In this document: piece after piece, positions 23,461 to 30,632 of the stretch
Position numbering within the stretch: position 1 is the stretch's first letter
Layout: each line of letters opens with the position of its first letter
Assembly (NCBI GenBank): GCA_031549115.1
Contig: JAVBQJ010000118.1
Span: forward strand, 1-37,733
Source: JAVBQJ01 sp031549115
Lineage (GTDB): Bacteria > Verrucomicrobiota > Lentisphaeria > Victivallales > Victivallaceae
Direction of reading: 5' to 3'
Length of the DNA: 37,733 nucleotides
The notes under the pieces: generated by a model
Told to the model about the DNA's origin: nothing
What the model saw: only the letters and a program-made list of their open reading frames with translations
Databases searched by the model: none
Translations under genes and position numbers: made by a program

Positions 23461-24060
23461 TCATGGCTTTTCCTCTTGCGTGGTATCTTGATTTTGCGGA
23501 CATCGCCGCCAGAGTAATGTTTTTCGGTTATCGGCGCAAGCCATACACTGCATATATGCCTCGTGATCGAATCCATACAAGGCAAAGAACCAATCCAGAA
23601 TATCATTGGTAAAAAGCTCGGAGGCGATAGAATATTCCTGTCCATTGCAGATGCAGAGAAACCAGAAATCTTCCAGAAACGGCCCTTCGTCGGTATTGAT
23701 GCCCCAGACTTCTGTCAGTATCCGCCGGTCAACACTTTCGATGACTTTATTGGTTTTATTGTCGAGCCGGCACAATGAAGTATCGCGCACCACCCAATGC
23801 CAGCCCAGCCGTTGTATAAGTTTAAGACGCTCTTTTTCCGCAAGAGCACGCAGTGTGTCGATCTCTTTTTGAGAAAACTTTTTTGGGCGCGATATTATGA
23901 AATGCGGAACACAAACCATGAGCGCCGCGAGCACAACAAGGATGCCCGAAACAGTCCAATTAACCTTCCCATAGCCCAACCCCAGCAATACCGATATGAC
24001 GAATGCCATGCCAATCGCGGCGACAAGCTCGATGATGAAACTTTTTCGCGCCGGCGTCAT
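23461..24060 (-). CDS. Two-helix membrane protein of unknown function
   Basis: This 199-residue protein has two hydrophobic segments (about 8-29 and 34-56), then a hydrophilic domain of about 140 residues. That domain holds a coiled segment (KKFSQKEIDTLRALAEKERL) and a Trp/Cys-rich part (EDFWFLCICNGQEYSI, MQCMACADN). AAGGAG lies 5 nt before ATG 24060, so the start is firm. I do not recognise the family. It is a lone gene on this strand between two MarR-containing plus-strand units. Confidence 0.7.
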   Translation of the reverse strand: MTPARKSFIIELVAAIGMAFVISVLLGLGYGKVNWTVSGILVVLAALMVCVPHFIISRPKKFSQKEIDTLRALAEKERLKLIQRLGWHWVVRDTSLCRLDNKTNKVIESVDRRILTEVWGINTDEGPFLEDFWFLCICNGQEYSIASELFTNDILDWFFALYGFDHEAYMQCMACADNRKTLLWRRCPQNQDTTQEEKP

Positions 24061-24241
24061 GATTTCTCCTTATTCCTGAAACAATGAGTGGATATAATCA
24101 TACGTTGTATACCATATCCAAGATAGCTCATCATCAACTATTTTCAAGCCTAAGGTTCGCATTTTCGAGTGCTGTTGAGTTGCTCGTCGCTGCACTTGTG
24201 TGCTTGTCCATGAAAAAAAACAAAAATGTTGATTTTTTCAC

Positions 24242-24270
24242 TTGAAATTATTTCTATATAGTAATATATT
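24242..24270 (+). promoter_or_regulatory. Strong promoter of the second marR gene
   Basis: TTGAAA (24242-24247), a 17-bp spacer and TATATT (24265-24270) form a near-consensus promoter. The word ACTTGAAATT occurs at the -35 (24240-24249) and again at 24279-24288, just after the start site. Such paired sites could allow repression by the MarR product. Confidence 0.6.
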
Positions 24271-24309
24271 ATGTGGTAACTTGAAATTGCAGAATCGAAA
24301 AGGAGCAGG

Positions 24310-24771
24310 ATGGATAGAAAAATCGGCATGCTGATTACGCTGACCAAGCAGCATCTCGGCCGGCTTCTGGAAAAAATGCTCGTGGAATACGGGATCGATG
24401 AGTTTAACGGTCCGCAGGGACGGATCCTGTATGTCCTGTGGGCCCATGATTCCATTTCCATCCAGGAGCTTGCCAATGGCACCGGGCTGGCGAACGCCAC
24501 TTTGACCAGTATGCTGGACCGCATGGAACAGCGAGCGCTGGTAAAGCGTCTGCCCGCTCCCGGTGACCGGCGGAAAACATTGATTGCGTTGACACCGAAG
24601 TCCCGTGCGCTGGAAAAAGAATATCTGGCCGTTTCCGACCGGATGACGGAATTGACGTATCAAGGATTTTCCGATACCGAGATCACGCAGTTGGAAGCGT
24701 ATCTGGAACGGGTGCTCGACAATGTCCGGGAAGCGGAAATGCAGCAGAGCAGAATGAAATTCACCCCATAA
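24310..24771 (+). CDS. MarR-family transcriptional regulator
   Basis: This 153-residue winged-helix regulator has ISIQELANGTGLANATLTSM (helix-turn-helix) and KRLPAPGDRRKTLIALTPKS (wing with the DRR signature). GGAGCAGG lies just before ATG 24310. It heads a unit with the small Cys protein (15 nt apart), and the nitroreductase follows after a leader with a terminator. By analogy with MarR/nitroreductase pairs it would sense phenolic, quinone or nitro compounds; this is inference. Confidence 0.9.
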   Translation: MDRKIGMLITLTKQHLGRLLEKMLVEYGIDEFNGPQGRILYVLWAHDSISIQELANGTGLANATLTSMLDRMEQRALVKRLPAPGDRRKTLIALTPKSRALEKEYLAVSDRMTELTYQGFSDTEITQLEAYLERVLDNVREAEMQQSRMKFTP

Positions 24772-24786
24772 CGACAGGAGAAAAAA

Positions 24787-25134
24787 ATGGACAAAAAAGA
24801 ACTCACCCAAATCGTCAAAGACATGATTGCCGCCCCTTCCTGCTGCCCGGAACTCAAAGCCGCGGGACAAGAATGGCTCGATGCCGCTGACGCCGTTGCC
24901 GAAAAAGCCGCCGCCGCCGCGCTGCTGCAGGAAATTCGGGAGGACGTGCTCCTGATCGAACATGTCATTGCATTTGTGGAATCGCCGCAGGGGGCGCAGA
25001 TGTTTGGTGCGGAGCGGGCGAAAGCCATAGCGAAACATGCCCATGAAGTCAAAGCCAGAGGCGAAAAATGGTGTGACTGTCCGGCTTGCGCCGCCGGTCT
25101 GAAAGTCCTCGACAACGCTTCCCGGCTTGCCTGA
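24787..25134 (+). CDS. Small Cys-motif protein of unknown function
   Basis: This 115-residue, Ala-rich, probably helical protein has a Cys19-Cys20 pair (APSCCPELKAAGQEW) and a C-terminal WCDCPACAA with Cys96, Cys98 and Cys101. That is enough for a metal or redox centre. From memory, similar proteins in anaerobic gut bacteria carry an unsupported Hsp90 label in databases; nothing in this sequence resembles Hsp90. GGAG precedes ATG 24787, and the gene lies 15 nt after marR, so it is probably regulated with it. Confidence 0.7.
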   Translation: MDKKELTQIVKDMIAAPSCCPELKAAGQEWLDAADAVAEKAAAAALLQEIREDVLLIEHVIAFVESPQGAQMFGAERAKAIAKHAHEVKARGEKWCDCPACAAGLKVLDNASRLA

Positions 25135-25148
25135 AAAATTTCTTTGAC

Positions 25149-25176
25149 GGCATGGGGATCGCATGATCCCCGTGCC
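25149..25176 (+). terminator. 12-bp hairpin after the small Cys-protein gene
   Basis: GGCATGGGGATC (25149-25160) and GATCCCCGTGCC (25165-25176) form a stem with one U-G pair and a 4-nt loop, 15 nt past the stop codon. No T-run follows, so it may be a partial terminator or a processing/stability hairpin. Confidence 0.45.
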
Positions 25177-25238
25177 ATTTCCCATCAACCGGTATGGGCG
25201 TTACAAAAGGAGCCTTCACCGGAATTTGCGGGTAAGTC

Positions 25239-25295
25239 GGCAAAAATCCATCCGTCATTTGACCGGGATAATGACGGATTTTGCCGTCATTTTTT
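25239..25295 (+). promoter_or_regulatory. Candidate transcription attenuator before the nitroreductase gene
   Basis: A classical terminator is formed by AATGACGG (25270-25277), a 6-nt loop, CCGTCATT (25284-25291) and a T-run to 25295. Its 5' arm can instead pair with the preceding strand: GGCAAAAATCC and CCGTCATT (25239-25259) match AATGACGGATTTTGCC (25270-25285) with small bulges. The two folds exclude each other, as in antiterminator/terminator switches. No known riboswitch class was recognised in the 60 nt upstream. Confidence 0.5.
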
Positions 25296-25368
25296 CCGGT
25301 TGTCAAAAAATTACGCTCAAACTGAACGCAGAACACCCGCACATTCCGGGGAAGAGGCAAAAGCAATC

Positions 25369-25989
25369 ATGGAACTATATGAAACGATTGAGAGACGTCG
25401 CACCGTCCGCGATTTCTCCGCAAAACAGGTGCCGGCTGAAACCCTGAACCGCATTCTTGAGGCCGGGTTGAAGGCGCCGTCGCATGACCATGCCCGTGAC
25501 TGGCATTTCATCGTCATCCGCCACCCCGAGCGCATTGCCGAAATTCTACGGCACGTCGCCGGCGGCGCGGATGTACAGATGGACATCATCAATCATTGGG
25601 ATACCGCCACGGAGTGCCAGAAATCGATGTATTACGACGCGCTTCCCAAGCAGGTGAAAATGCTCTCGCAAAGCCAATGTCTGGTATTGCCGCTGTTTCG
25701 CGCCGGAGCCGATCTGATGACGCCGCGCGATATCAGTTCGCTGAATTCATTCGCTTCGATCTGGTGCCTGATCCAGAACATGCTGCTGGCGGCCACCGCC
25801 GAAGGCCTGGTGTGTTCCTTGCGGATTCCGATCCGGGACGAGGAGTCCTATGTTCTGAAAAACATCGATGCGCCGGAGGGTTACCGGATGCCGTGTTACC
25901 TCGCCATCGGCTACGCTTCGCCGGATGCCAGGATCATTCGGCAACCGGACCTTGCGCTTGCCGAACGCATTCATTCAGAAAACTGGTGA
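25369..25989 (+). CDS. Nitroreductase-family flavoprotein
   Basis: This 206-residue FMN-dependent enzyme starts ELYETIERRRTVRDFSAK, the FMN-binding RRTVR motif of the family. APSHDHARDWHFIVI follows at about 33-47, and the C-terminal part has the GYASPDA pattern. ATG 25369 has GAAGAGG about 11 nt upstream. An in-frame extension to 25144 exists but covers the leader hairpins and is rejected. Family members reduce nitro compounds, quinones, flavins or enones with NAD(P)H. Expression is probably gated by the attenuator at 25239-25295. Confidence 0.88.
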   Translation: MELYETIERRRTVRDFSAKQVPAETLNRILEAGLKAPSHDHARDWHFIVIRHPERIAEILRHVAGGADVQMDIINHWDTATECQKSMYYDALPKQVKMLSQSQCLVLPLFRAGADLMTPRDISSLNSFASIWCLIQNMLLAATAEGLVCSLRIPIRDEESYVLKNIDAPEGYRMPCYLAIGYASPDARIIRQPDLALAERIHSENW

Positions 25990-26092
25990 CGGAGATATGA
26001 GCGCAATTTTCAACAATGGTGATCGTACCTGAGGTTTGCATTTCGAATGCCACCGACAGAGGAAAATCCGGGATACTTTCGGCCTGAAGCAT

Positions 26093-26121
26093 TTGCATAT
26101 TCATCCGGGGAATGATACATT
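26093..26121 (+). promoter_or_regulatory. Promoter of the membrane/secreted protein pair
   Basis: TTGCAT (26093-26098), a 17-bp spacer and TACATT (26116-26121) lie 40 bp before ATG 26162. Both this promoter and the one at 29023 begin ATTTGCAT. Confidence 0.5.
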
Positions 26122-26161
26122 AACGGCGGTGAGTCGGAAACGGGCTCAAGGGGCACTGCCG

Positions 26162-26707
26162 ATGTTTACGCTTGTTCGTTCATGGACCCGGAAGTGGGGT
26201 ATGTGGGGGATTCTTTCCCTATGGAGTTCCTTTTTCATCTTTTTTGCCTGGCTGGGCGGCGGCTTCTTCTTTCAGCCGCTGTGGTTTATGCTTTCCGGAG
26301 GGTACTTCCGGTTGCTTTTCAGCGGGTATTTTTCCGGGCGGTTTCATATTATCCATGCCGGATTCGCCCTGGATCAGCCTACCATCGGCAAATATCTGTT
26401 CTGGTTCGCGTTTTTCTCCGCCGCGGCGGTCTTCATCGCGATTTGTGGCCGGCTGGCCAATGATCTTACGGAAAAGAAAAGTTATTGGGCATTTGCGATC
26501 CCGTTTCTGATTGCCATGCTGACCGCGTTGGCGCAGTTGTTGACACCGGCGGCATTGCTGGCGCACTATATTTATGATATGGGAATCACGCCGCGCCGCT
26601 TCGCGGGCGCCGTTTTCGTTGCGGCCAGTGCCGCGGGATGGATTTTTTTGGCCCGGTTCTTCCTCCGGCGAACGATGCGGATCATACATAAGCGGGATGT
26701 GCAATGA
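26162..26707 (+). CDS. Multi-pass membrane protein of unknown function
   Basis: This 181-residue, very hydrophobic protein has four likely transmembrane helices (about 14-36, 76-98, 107-136, 147-168). A Phe/Gly-rich first part (WSSFFIFFAWLGGGFFF) and a basic C-terminus (RRTMRIIHKRD) suggest a cytoplasmic tail. ATG 26162 follows AAGGGG by 9 nt; the longer frame to 26036 would include the promoter. It overlaps the next gene by 4 bp (ATGA), so the two products probably work together. No family recognised. Confidence 0.7.
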   Translation: MFTLVRSWTRKWGMWGILSLWSSFFIFFAWLGGGFFFQPLWFMLSGGYFRLLFSGYFSGRFHIIHAGFALDQPTIGKYLFWFAFFSAAAVFIAICGRLANDLTEKKSYWAFAIPFLIAMLTALAQLLTPAALLAHYIYDMGITPRRFAGAVFVAASAAGWIFLARFFLRRTMRIIHKRDVQ

Positions 26708-29001
26708 CAAAGAAACAAAAGCCGATGACCGCCAAAATGGAAAATCGATGGAAACTGTCGTTTTTCCTTGTGCTTGCGTGTCTGTTTGCGGCGATTGCCG
26801 CTCCCGGGAGGGAGCAGCCGGGCGATATATGGTTTTTCCCCGGCGGCAGTATTCCCGCCGCGCCGCGGCAAAATCAATCCTGGCAGACTCCCGAAACCGA
26901 TATCCCGGTCGAATATACCGACGGGTTCGCGGCTGCGTTCGCGCATGGCCTGGCCGATCCGCGCGGCTGCGAATACCGGGAAGTGACCGTTCCCATGGGC
27001 AATGACGCCTACGGCGGGTTTTACCGGTTGGAAACGCATGGATGGCTGTTGCCGCAGAGTGATGATCGGTCGCAACAGTTCGCCATATTGTGGAACGGCT
27101 TGGTTTATCCGGTAATTGCCACCGGTTCCGCCGCGTCGGTTGCAGATGATATGCAGCAGCTTATCGCGTATCATACGCAGCGTAACGCCATGATTGAAAG
27201 TGAATCGGCGTCACCGAAACAGGACCTCCCGGCGTTTCCCGGCCTGCTTTCATCCGAACCGTTCCATTACGCGACGGTATGTGCGTTGCTGCTGCGTCTC
27301 GGCGAAACCGAACTTGCGGAAAAAATATACCATGAGGCCATACAAAAACGCGCGGGATCGTATTTGCGTTTCGGAAATGACGATGTCCGGAAAACTGCAT
27401 TGTGGGCTCTGTTCAGCCGGGCCCTGGCCGCGCACATGTACGGCGATGATAAATTGGCATTATGCTATGCGGAACAATATGAATCGTTGCTTGAGGTCGA
27501 AGGGATTACCTTCGCGGAGACCGCCCGGAAGCTGCTGGCGGAACAACGCCGGCGCGCCCGGCAACAGCCCGCCCCGAAAAGCGAAATCGACGCTTTGCTG
27601 TTGGATTTGGAAAACGTCGATGCGCGGCAATACGGCCAGCCGGGCGGAGTGATTCTGGGGAAGGATGAACGTGTGAAAGCCTTGATCGCCGTCGGCGCCG
27701 CGGCGGTTGAACCTTTGCTGGAATGCCTGGAAAATGACCGGCGGCTGACCCGCGCCGTAAGCTTTCACCGGGATTTTATTCCCGATCGCACCATAATCAC
27801 CGTTGCCGATGCCGCTTACGTGGCGTTGAGCGGGATCCTGCAGCAATCGTTTTTTTCCCCGGGGAGCACATCGGGCAACATGTCCAACTGTGATATTGCG
27901 AACCAAAGAGAAGTCGCGCAACAGATCCGCGCGCATTACAACCGCTATAAAAATATGAGTCTCGAGGATAAGTGGTACCATATTCTTCAGAATGACGACG
28001 AGCCGGTGGAAGCGCAACTTCAGGCTGCCGCGAACATTTGCCGAAAAAGCAATGTCGAAGTGATTCCCCATTCCACCGGTGTTTTTGCGACCAGGACAAT
28101 TCCCGGCGACACGCCGGTACAACTCACCGGGGAAGCCCTGCGCTCGAAAACCAATCCATCGGTATCTGAACTGCTGAATCGGCATGCCGTGGCCTATCTG
28201 CCCGGTGATCAATCGGCTTTCGCTTCATCGGGGGCTTTTCGCCACGCGCAGCAAATGGCGCTGTTGGCCGCCGAATGGGATTTGCCGGGCAGCTTGCCCG
28301 CGCTGCAGCTCGTCAGCGACACCATTTACCGGGAATTGCCGAAATATGAAAGTTTCAAGGCCGACCGACTCGAATTGCTGGTGCCGTTGACCATCCGGCG
28401 CGTCAGGGCCAAAGACAAGACCGCGCTGCCGCAATACTGCGAAACGCTGCTGGCCAACCCCGAGCATGTTCTGGGGAAAAACCACACCAGCGCCTGGGGA
28501 GGGTACCTGCGGCCGTTGTATACATTCCCGGAAGATGCCGTCGCCATTGCCGCCGCGGAAGCGATATTCAACACCTCCGGCAATGTCTGGAGTGAATATT
28601 TCGCGGAATTCAACGATGCGAGCAAGATACAGCAGTGGCTGTTTACGGAATTCATGCGCCTGGCCCCCTACCGGAAACATGTCCGGAACGGGCTTGCTGA
28701 CAAGACCGGAATCATGAAATCGCAAACCGTTATGACCGGTGACAGGATTGCGTGCAAATGGGAGCTCCTCAATGGCCACGGCAGCGGATATTATTTACTT
28801 CCGGCAGACGAGGTGAAAGCCGATCCTTTGTTTCCCGGAGACCGGGTCACACAAATTCTGCGCGTATGTGATGTTTACGCCAAAGCGCTCGCCGCGCTGG
28901 AAAACAGCGGATATCCGGCATTTCAGAGTTATTGGGAGGAAGCGGAGCGCGACCGCGCCATCGGGGAAATCGCTCTCCGGTTGGCGCAGGAGCCCGAATA
29001 A
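26704..29001 (+). CDS. Large exported protein of unknown function with a HEAT-like stretch
   Basis: This 765-residue protein has an N-terminal signal or anchor (about 17-33) after a basic start; Met12 is an alternative start. A stretch at about 321-382 (VKALIAVGAAAVEPLLECL, VADAAYVALSGILQ) has the rhythm of HEAT-type helical repeats. Around 190-290 a TPR-like helical part is suggested by ETELAEKIYHEAIQKRAG and LALCYAEQYESLLEVEG. No catalytic motif was found. It looks like a periplasmic scaffold. It is translationally coupled to the membrane protein at 26162-26707. Confidence 0.7.
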   Translation: MTKKQKPMTAKMENRWKLSFFLVLACLFAAIAAPGREQPGDIWFFPGGSIPAAPRQNQSWQTPETDIPVEYTDGFAAAFAHGLADPRGCEYREVTVPMGNDAYGGFYRLETHGWLLPQSDDRSQQFAILWNGLVYPVIATGSAASVADDMQQLIAYHTQRNAMIESESASPKQDLPAFPGLLSSEPFHYATVCALLLRLGETELAEKIYHEAIQKRAGSYLRFGNDDVRKTALWALFSRALAAHMYGDDKLALCYAEQYESLLEVEGITFAETARKLLAEQRRRARQQPAPKSEIDALLLDLENVDARQYGQPGGVILGKDERVKALIAVGAAAVEPLLECLENDRRLTRAVSFHRDFIPDRTIITVADAAYVALSGILQQSFFSPGSTSGNMSNCDIANQREVAQQIRAHYNRYKNMSLEDKWYHILQNDDEPVEAQLQAAANICRKSNVEVIPHSTGVFATRTIPGDTPVQLTGEALRSKTNPSVSELLNRHAVAYLPGDQSAFASSGAFRHAQQMALLAAEWDLPGSLPALQLVSDTIYRELPKYESFKADRLELLVPLTIRRVRAKDKTALPQYCETLLANPEHVLGKNHTSAWGGYLRPLYTFPEDAVAIAAAEAIFNTSGNVWSEYFAEFNDASKIQQWLFTEFMRLAPYRKHVRNGLADKTGIMKSQTVMTGDRIACKWELLNGHGSGYYLLPADEVKADPLFPGDRVTQILRVCDVYAKALAALENSGYPAFQSYWEEAERDRAIGEIALRLAQEPE

Positions 29002-29022
29002 AGGGCGCTTGTTGTTTTTGAT

Positions 29023-29051
29023 TTGCATTTTCGGGTCGGTGATGGTATACT
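29023..29051 (+). promoter_or_regulatory. Promoter of the ferredoxin-nitroreductase gene
   Basis: TTGCAT (29023-29028), a 17-bp spacer and TATACT (29046-29051) give a good promoter 73 bp before ATG 29125. Confidence 0.6.
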
Positions 29052-29124
29052 TCTTTTCGCCGGAAGCTGCCGGAATACGGAAGAAATTCAGCGATAGCAT
29101 ACCCATAGACCGGAGAAAAACAGA

Positions 29125-29952
29125 ATGAAAACGATCAATTTTATTCTCGATCGCGAGAAATGTATCCGTTGCAACGCCTGTGTGAAAGATTGTCCCCGGC
29201 ATATCATCCATAGCAGCGGCGGCTATCCTGAAATCCCGGCCGGGGAGGAGCAGCAGTGCATTCGCTGTCAACATTGCATGGCAATCTGCCCGACCGGAGC
29301 GGTTTCCATCCTGGGGCTTCAGCCCAAAAACAGCCTGCCGATGGAGGCGGTCGCCTCCGACGCCATGAGCCGTTTTGTTCGCGGCCGGCGCACGGTGCGG
29401 CAATACCGCAAGGAAAACGTGGACCGCAAATTGATCGATAAACTTCTTGCCGACACCGCTCACGCACCGACCGGCGGCAACACGTGCGACCTCACCTTCT
29501 CGGTGATTGACGACCGGAAAGAAATCTCCCGCATCGTTGCCGCCCTGATGGAACGTCTGGACAAAATCGCCGCGGAACTGCCGGATTTCATACGGAACGC
29601 CGTGTTGGAATACCGGCGGACGGGAGCGGATGAAGTCTTCCGGGGAGCGCCCCATCTTCTGATCGTTTCGGCGGGCGAAAAGGCCTATTGCGGCGACGCG
29701 GATGTGGTGATTGCGGCGAGCTATTTTGAACTGCTGGCCCAGGCCCATGGCCTGGGGACCACCTGGTGTTACTTTCTGAAATTCGTCCTGGATCAGGTTC
29801 CGGAGTTGGGCCGGTTGTTCGGGATTTCCATGGAGCGCCCTTATTGCGCAATCGCCTTCGGCTTGCCGGCAATCCAATATGCCCGCACGGTGCAGCGCGA
29901 TAACGCGGCCGCCATCAAAACGATCAAATTCTGTCCCGATGCGAGTTGTTGA
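29125..29952 (+). CDS. Nitroreductase with N-terminal 2x[4Fe-4S] ferredoxin domain
   Basis: In this 275-residue fusion, residues 1-60 hold two cluster motifs: Cys13-Cys16-Cys19-Cys23 and Cys45-Cys48-Cys51-Cys55 (CIRCNACVKDC, CIRCQHCMAIC). From about residue 85 a nitroreductase domain begins (RFVRGRRTVRQYRKE, HAPTGGNTCDLTF, GLGTTWCYF). The fusion lets the flavin receive electrons from low-potential donors in anaerobes. The physiological acceptor is unknown. It is followed after 60 nt by the MIF-family gene and probably co-transcribed. CGGAG lies about 10 nt before ATG 29125. Confidence 0.9.
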   Translation: MKTINFILDREKCIRCNACVKDCPRHIIHSSGGYPEIPAGEEQQCIRCQHCMAICPTGAVSILGLQPKNSLPMEAVASDAMSRFVRGRRTVRQYRKENVDRKLIDKLLADTAHAPTGGNTCDLTFSVIDDRKEISRIVAALMERLDKIAAELPDFIRNAVLEYRRTGADEVFRGAPHLLIVSAGEKAYCGDADVVIAASYFELLAQAHGLGTTWCYFLKFVLDQVPELGRLFGISMERPYCAIAFGLPAIQYARTVQRDNAAAIKTIKFCPDASC

Positions 29953-30012
29953 AGGGTGTCGTCGCACCGGGACATCTGTGAAAATCAATCAGCGAAAAAG
30001 GAGTTTTCCGTC

Positions 30013-30348
30013 ATGCCTTCCTTCAAACTTGAAACCTCTGCGAAACTCGATTCCCGGCAGGAACAGGAGTTGGCTCTGGCAATAAGCAAGCTCGGCGCCA
30101 TGCTGCTCGACAAACCGGAAACCGCCATTCAGGTCCGCGTACAGAGCAACTTGACCGTTTCCTTTGGCGGAACCAGCAGCGAAAAGTCCGCATTTCTGGT
30201 CATTTCCCTGATCGGTACGATCGCTGCCGACGTACGCAAGACGCTGCCGGAAAAATTTGGCGCGCTGCTCTCGCGCTATGGCGTCGATCCGAAAAAAATA
30301 TTCCTCCACTACGAGGAAAGCGACGTCTCCGCCTGGGGCTGGAATTAG
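30013..30348 (+). CDS. MIF-family tautomerase homologue
   Basis: This 111-residue protein starts MPSFKLETSAKL, exposing Pro as the mature first residue, the catalytic base of the tautomerase superfamily. DKPETAIQVRV with Lys34, SFGGTSSEKSAFLVISLIG and the ending SAWGWN parallel macrophage migration inhibitory factor (KPPQYIAVHV, AFGGSS, LHSIG, NVGWN). Length matches MIF (about 115). AAGGAG lies 9 nt before ATG 30013; a longer frame from 29956 would mask the proline and is rejected. It could be a phenylpyruvate/keto-enol tautomerase or a host-directed mimic. Confidence 0.88.
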   Translation: MPSFKLETSAKLDSRQEQELALAISKLGAMLLDKPETAIQVRVQSNLTVSFGGTSSEKSAFLVISLIGTIAADVRKTLPEKFGALLSRYGVDPKKIFLHYEESDVSAWGWN

Positions 30349-30362
30349 CCTGGATGTGGCAC

Positions 30363-30389
30363 GAACCCGGCTGCGCTTTTGCCGGGTTC
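30363..30389 (+). terminator. 9-bp hairpin after the MIF-family gene
   Basis: GAACCCGGC (30363-30371) and GCCGGGTTC (30381-30389) pair perfectly around a 9-nt loop, 15 nt after the stop. No T-run follows, so termination strength is uncertain. Confidence 0.45.
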
Positions 30390-30444
30390 CGGCATTGTCT
30401 CGCTATTCGGAATCGGGAAAATCGCGGGGATACGCGGAGGAACC

Positions 30445-30540
30445 GTGATCGCGACGCGGATCGTCGGTTTTCTGGCCAAGATCTGTATTCCGCCGTTCCG
30501 CTCCGTCCTAAAAACGTTGCTGATGCCCTGCGAGAAGTAA
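30445..30540 (+). CDS. Possible 31-residue small protein
   Basis: A GTG at 30445 has GGAGG 4 nt upstream and opens a frame to TAA at 30540. The product has a hydrophobic middle (RIVGFLAKICIPPF) and a basic, Cys-containing end (LKTLLMPCEK), so it could be a small membrane peptide. It is alone in a gene-free stretch, and no family can be assigned. Chance is possible. Confidence 0.3.
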   Translation: MIATRIVGFLAKICIPPFRSVLKTLLMPCEK

Positions 30541-30552
30541 TCAGCAGGCCTA

Positions 30553-30612
30553 TGCGCCTGAGGCGCACTTGCAATCGCAGCTGTCGACACATATAGTATA
30601 CCGTCACGGTAT
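30553..30612 (+). promoter_or_regulatory. Promoter and palindromes before the Sel1/HEAT gene
   Basis: TTGCAA (30569-30574), a 17-bp spacer and TATAGT (30592-30597) form the promoter. Directly after the -10 lies a perfect 7-1-7 palindrome ATACCGTCACGGTAT (30598-30612), placed to cover the start site. A second 7-1-7 palindrome, TGCGCCTGAGGCGCA (30553-30567), abuts the -35. Repression by a dimeric regulator is suggested. Confidence 0.5.
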
Positions 30613-30632
30613 TTTTCACGGAGGCTAATCCC

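Noticed and set aside
24787..25134. Hsp90-type chaperone
   Set aside because: Similar proteins may carry that name in databases, but 115 residues with a Cys motif and no GHKL ATPase motif cannot be Hsp90.
25144..25368. N-terminal extension of the nitroreductase
   Set aside because: It would translate the terminator/antiterminator hairpins, and the family N-terminus begins at ELYETIERRRTVR.
25990..26040. Eleven-codon frame after the nitroreductase (ATG 25997, GGAGAT upstream)
   Set aside because: Too short to support; it may be a gene remnant but nothing identifies it.
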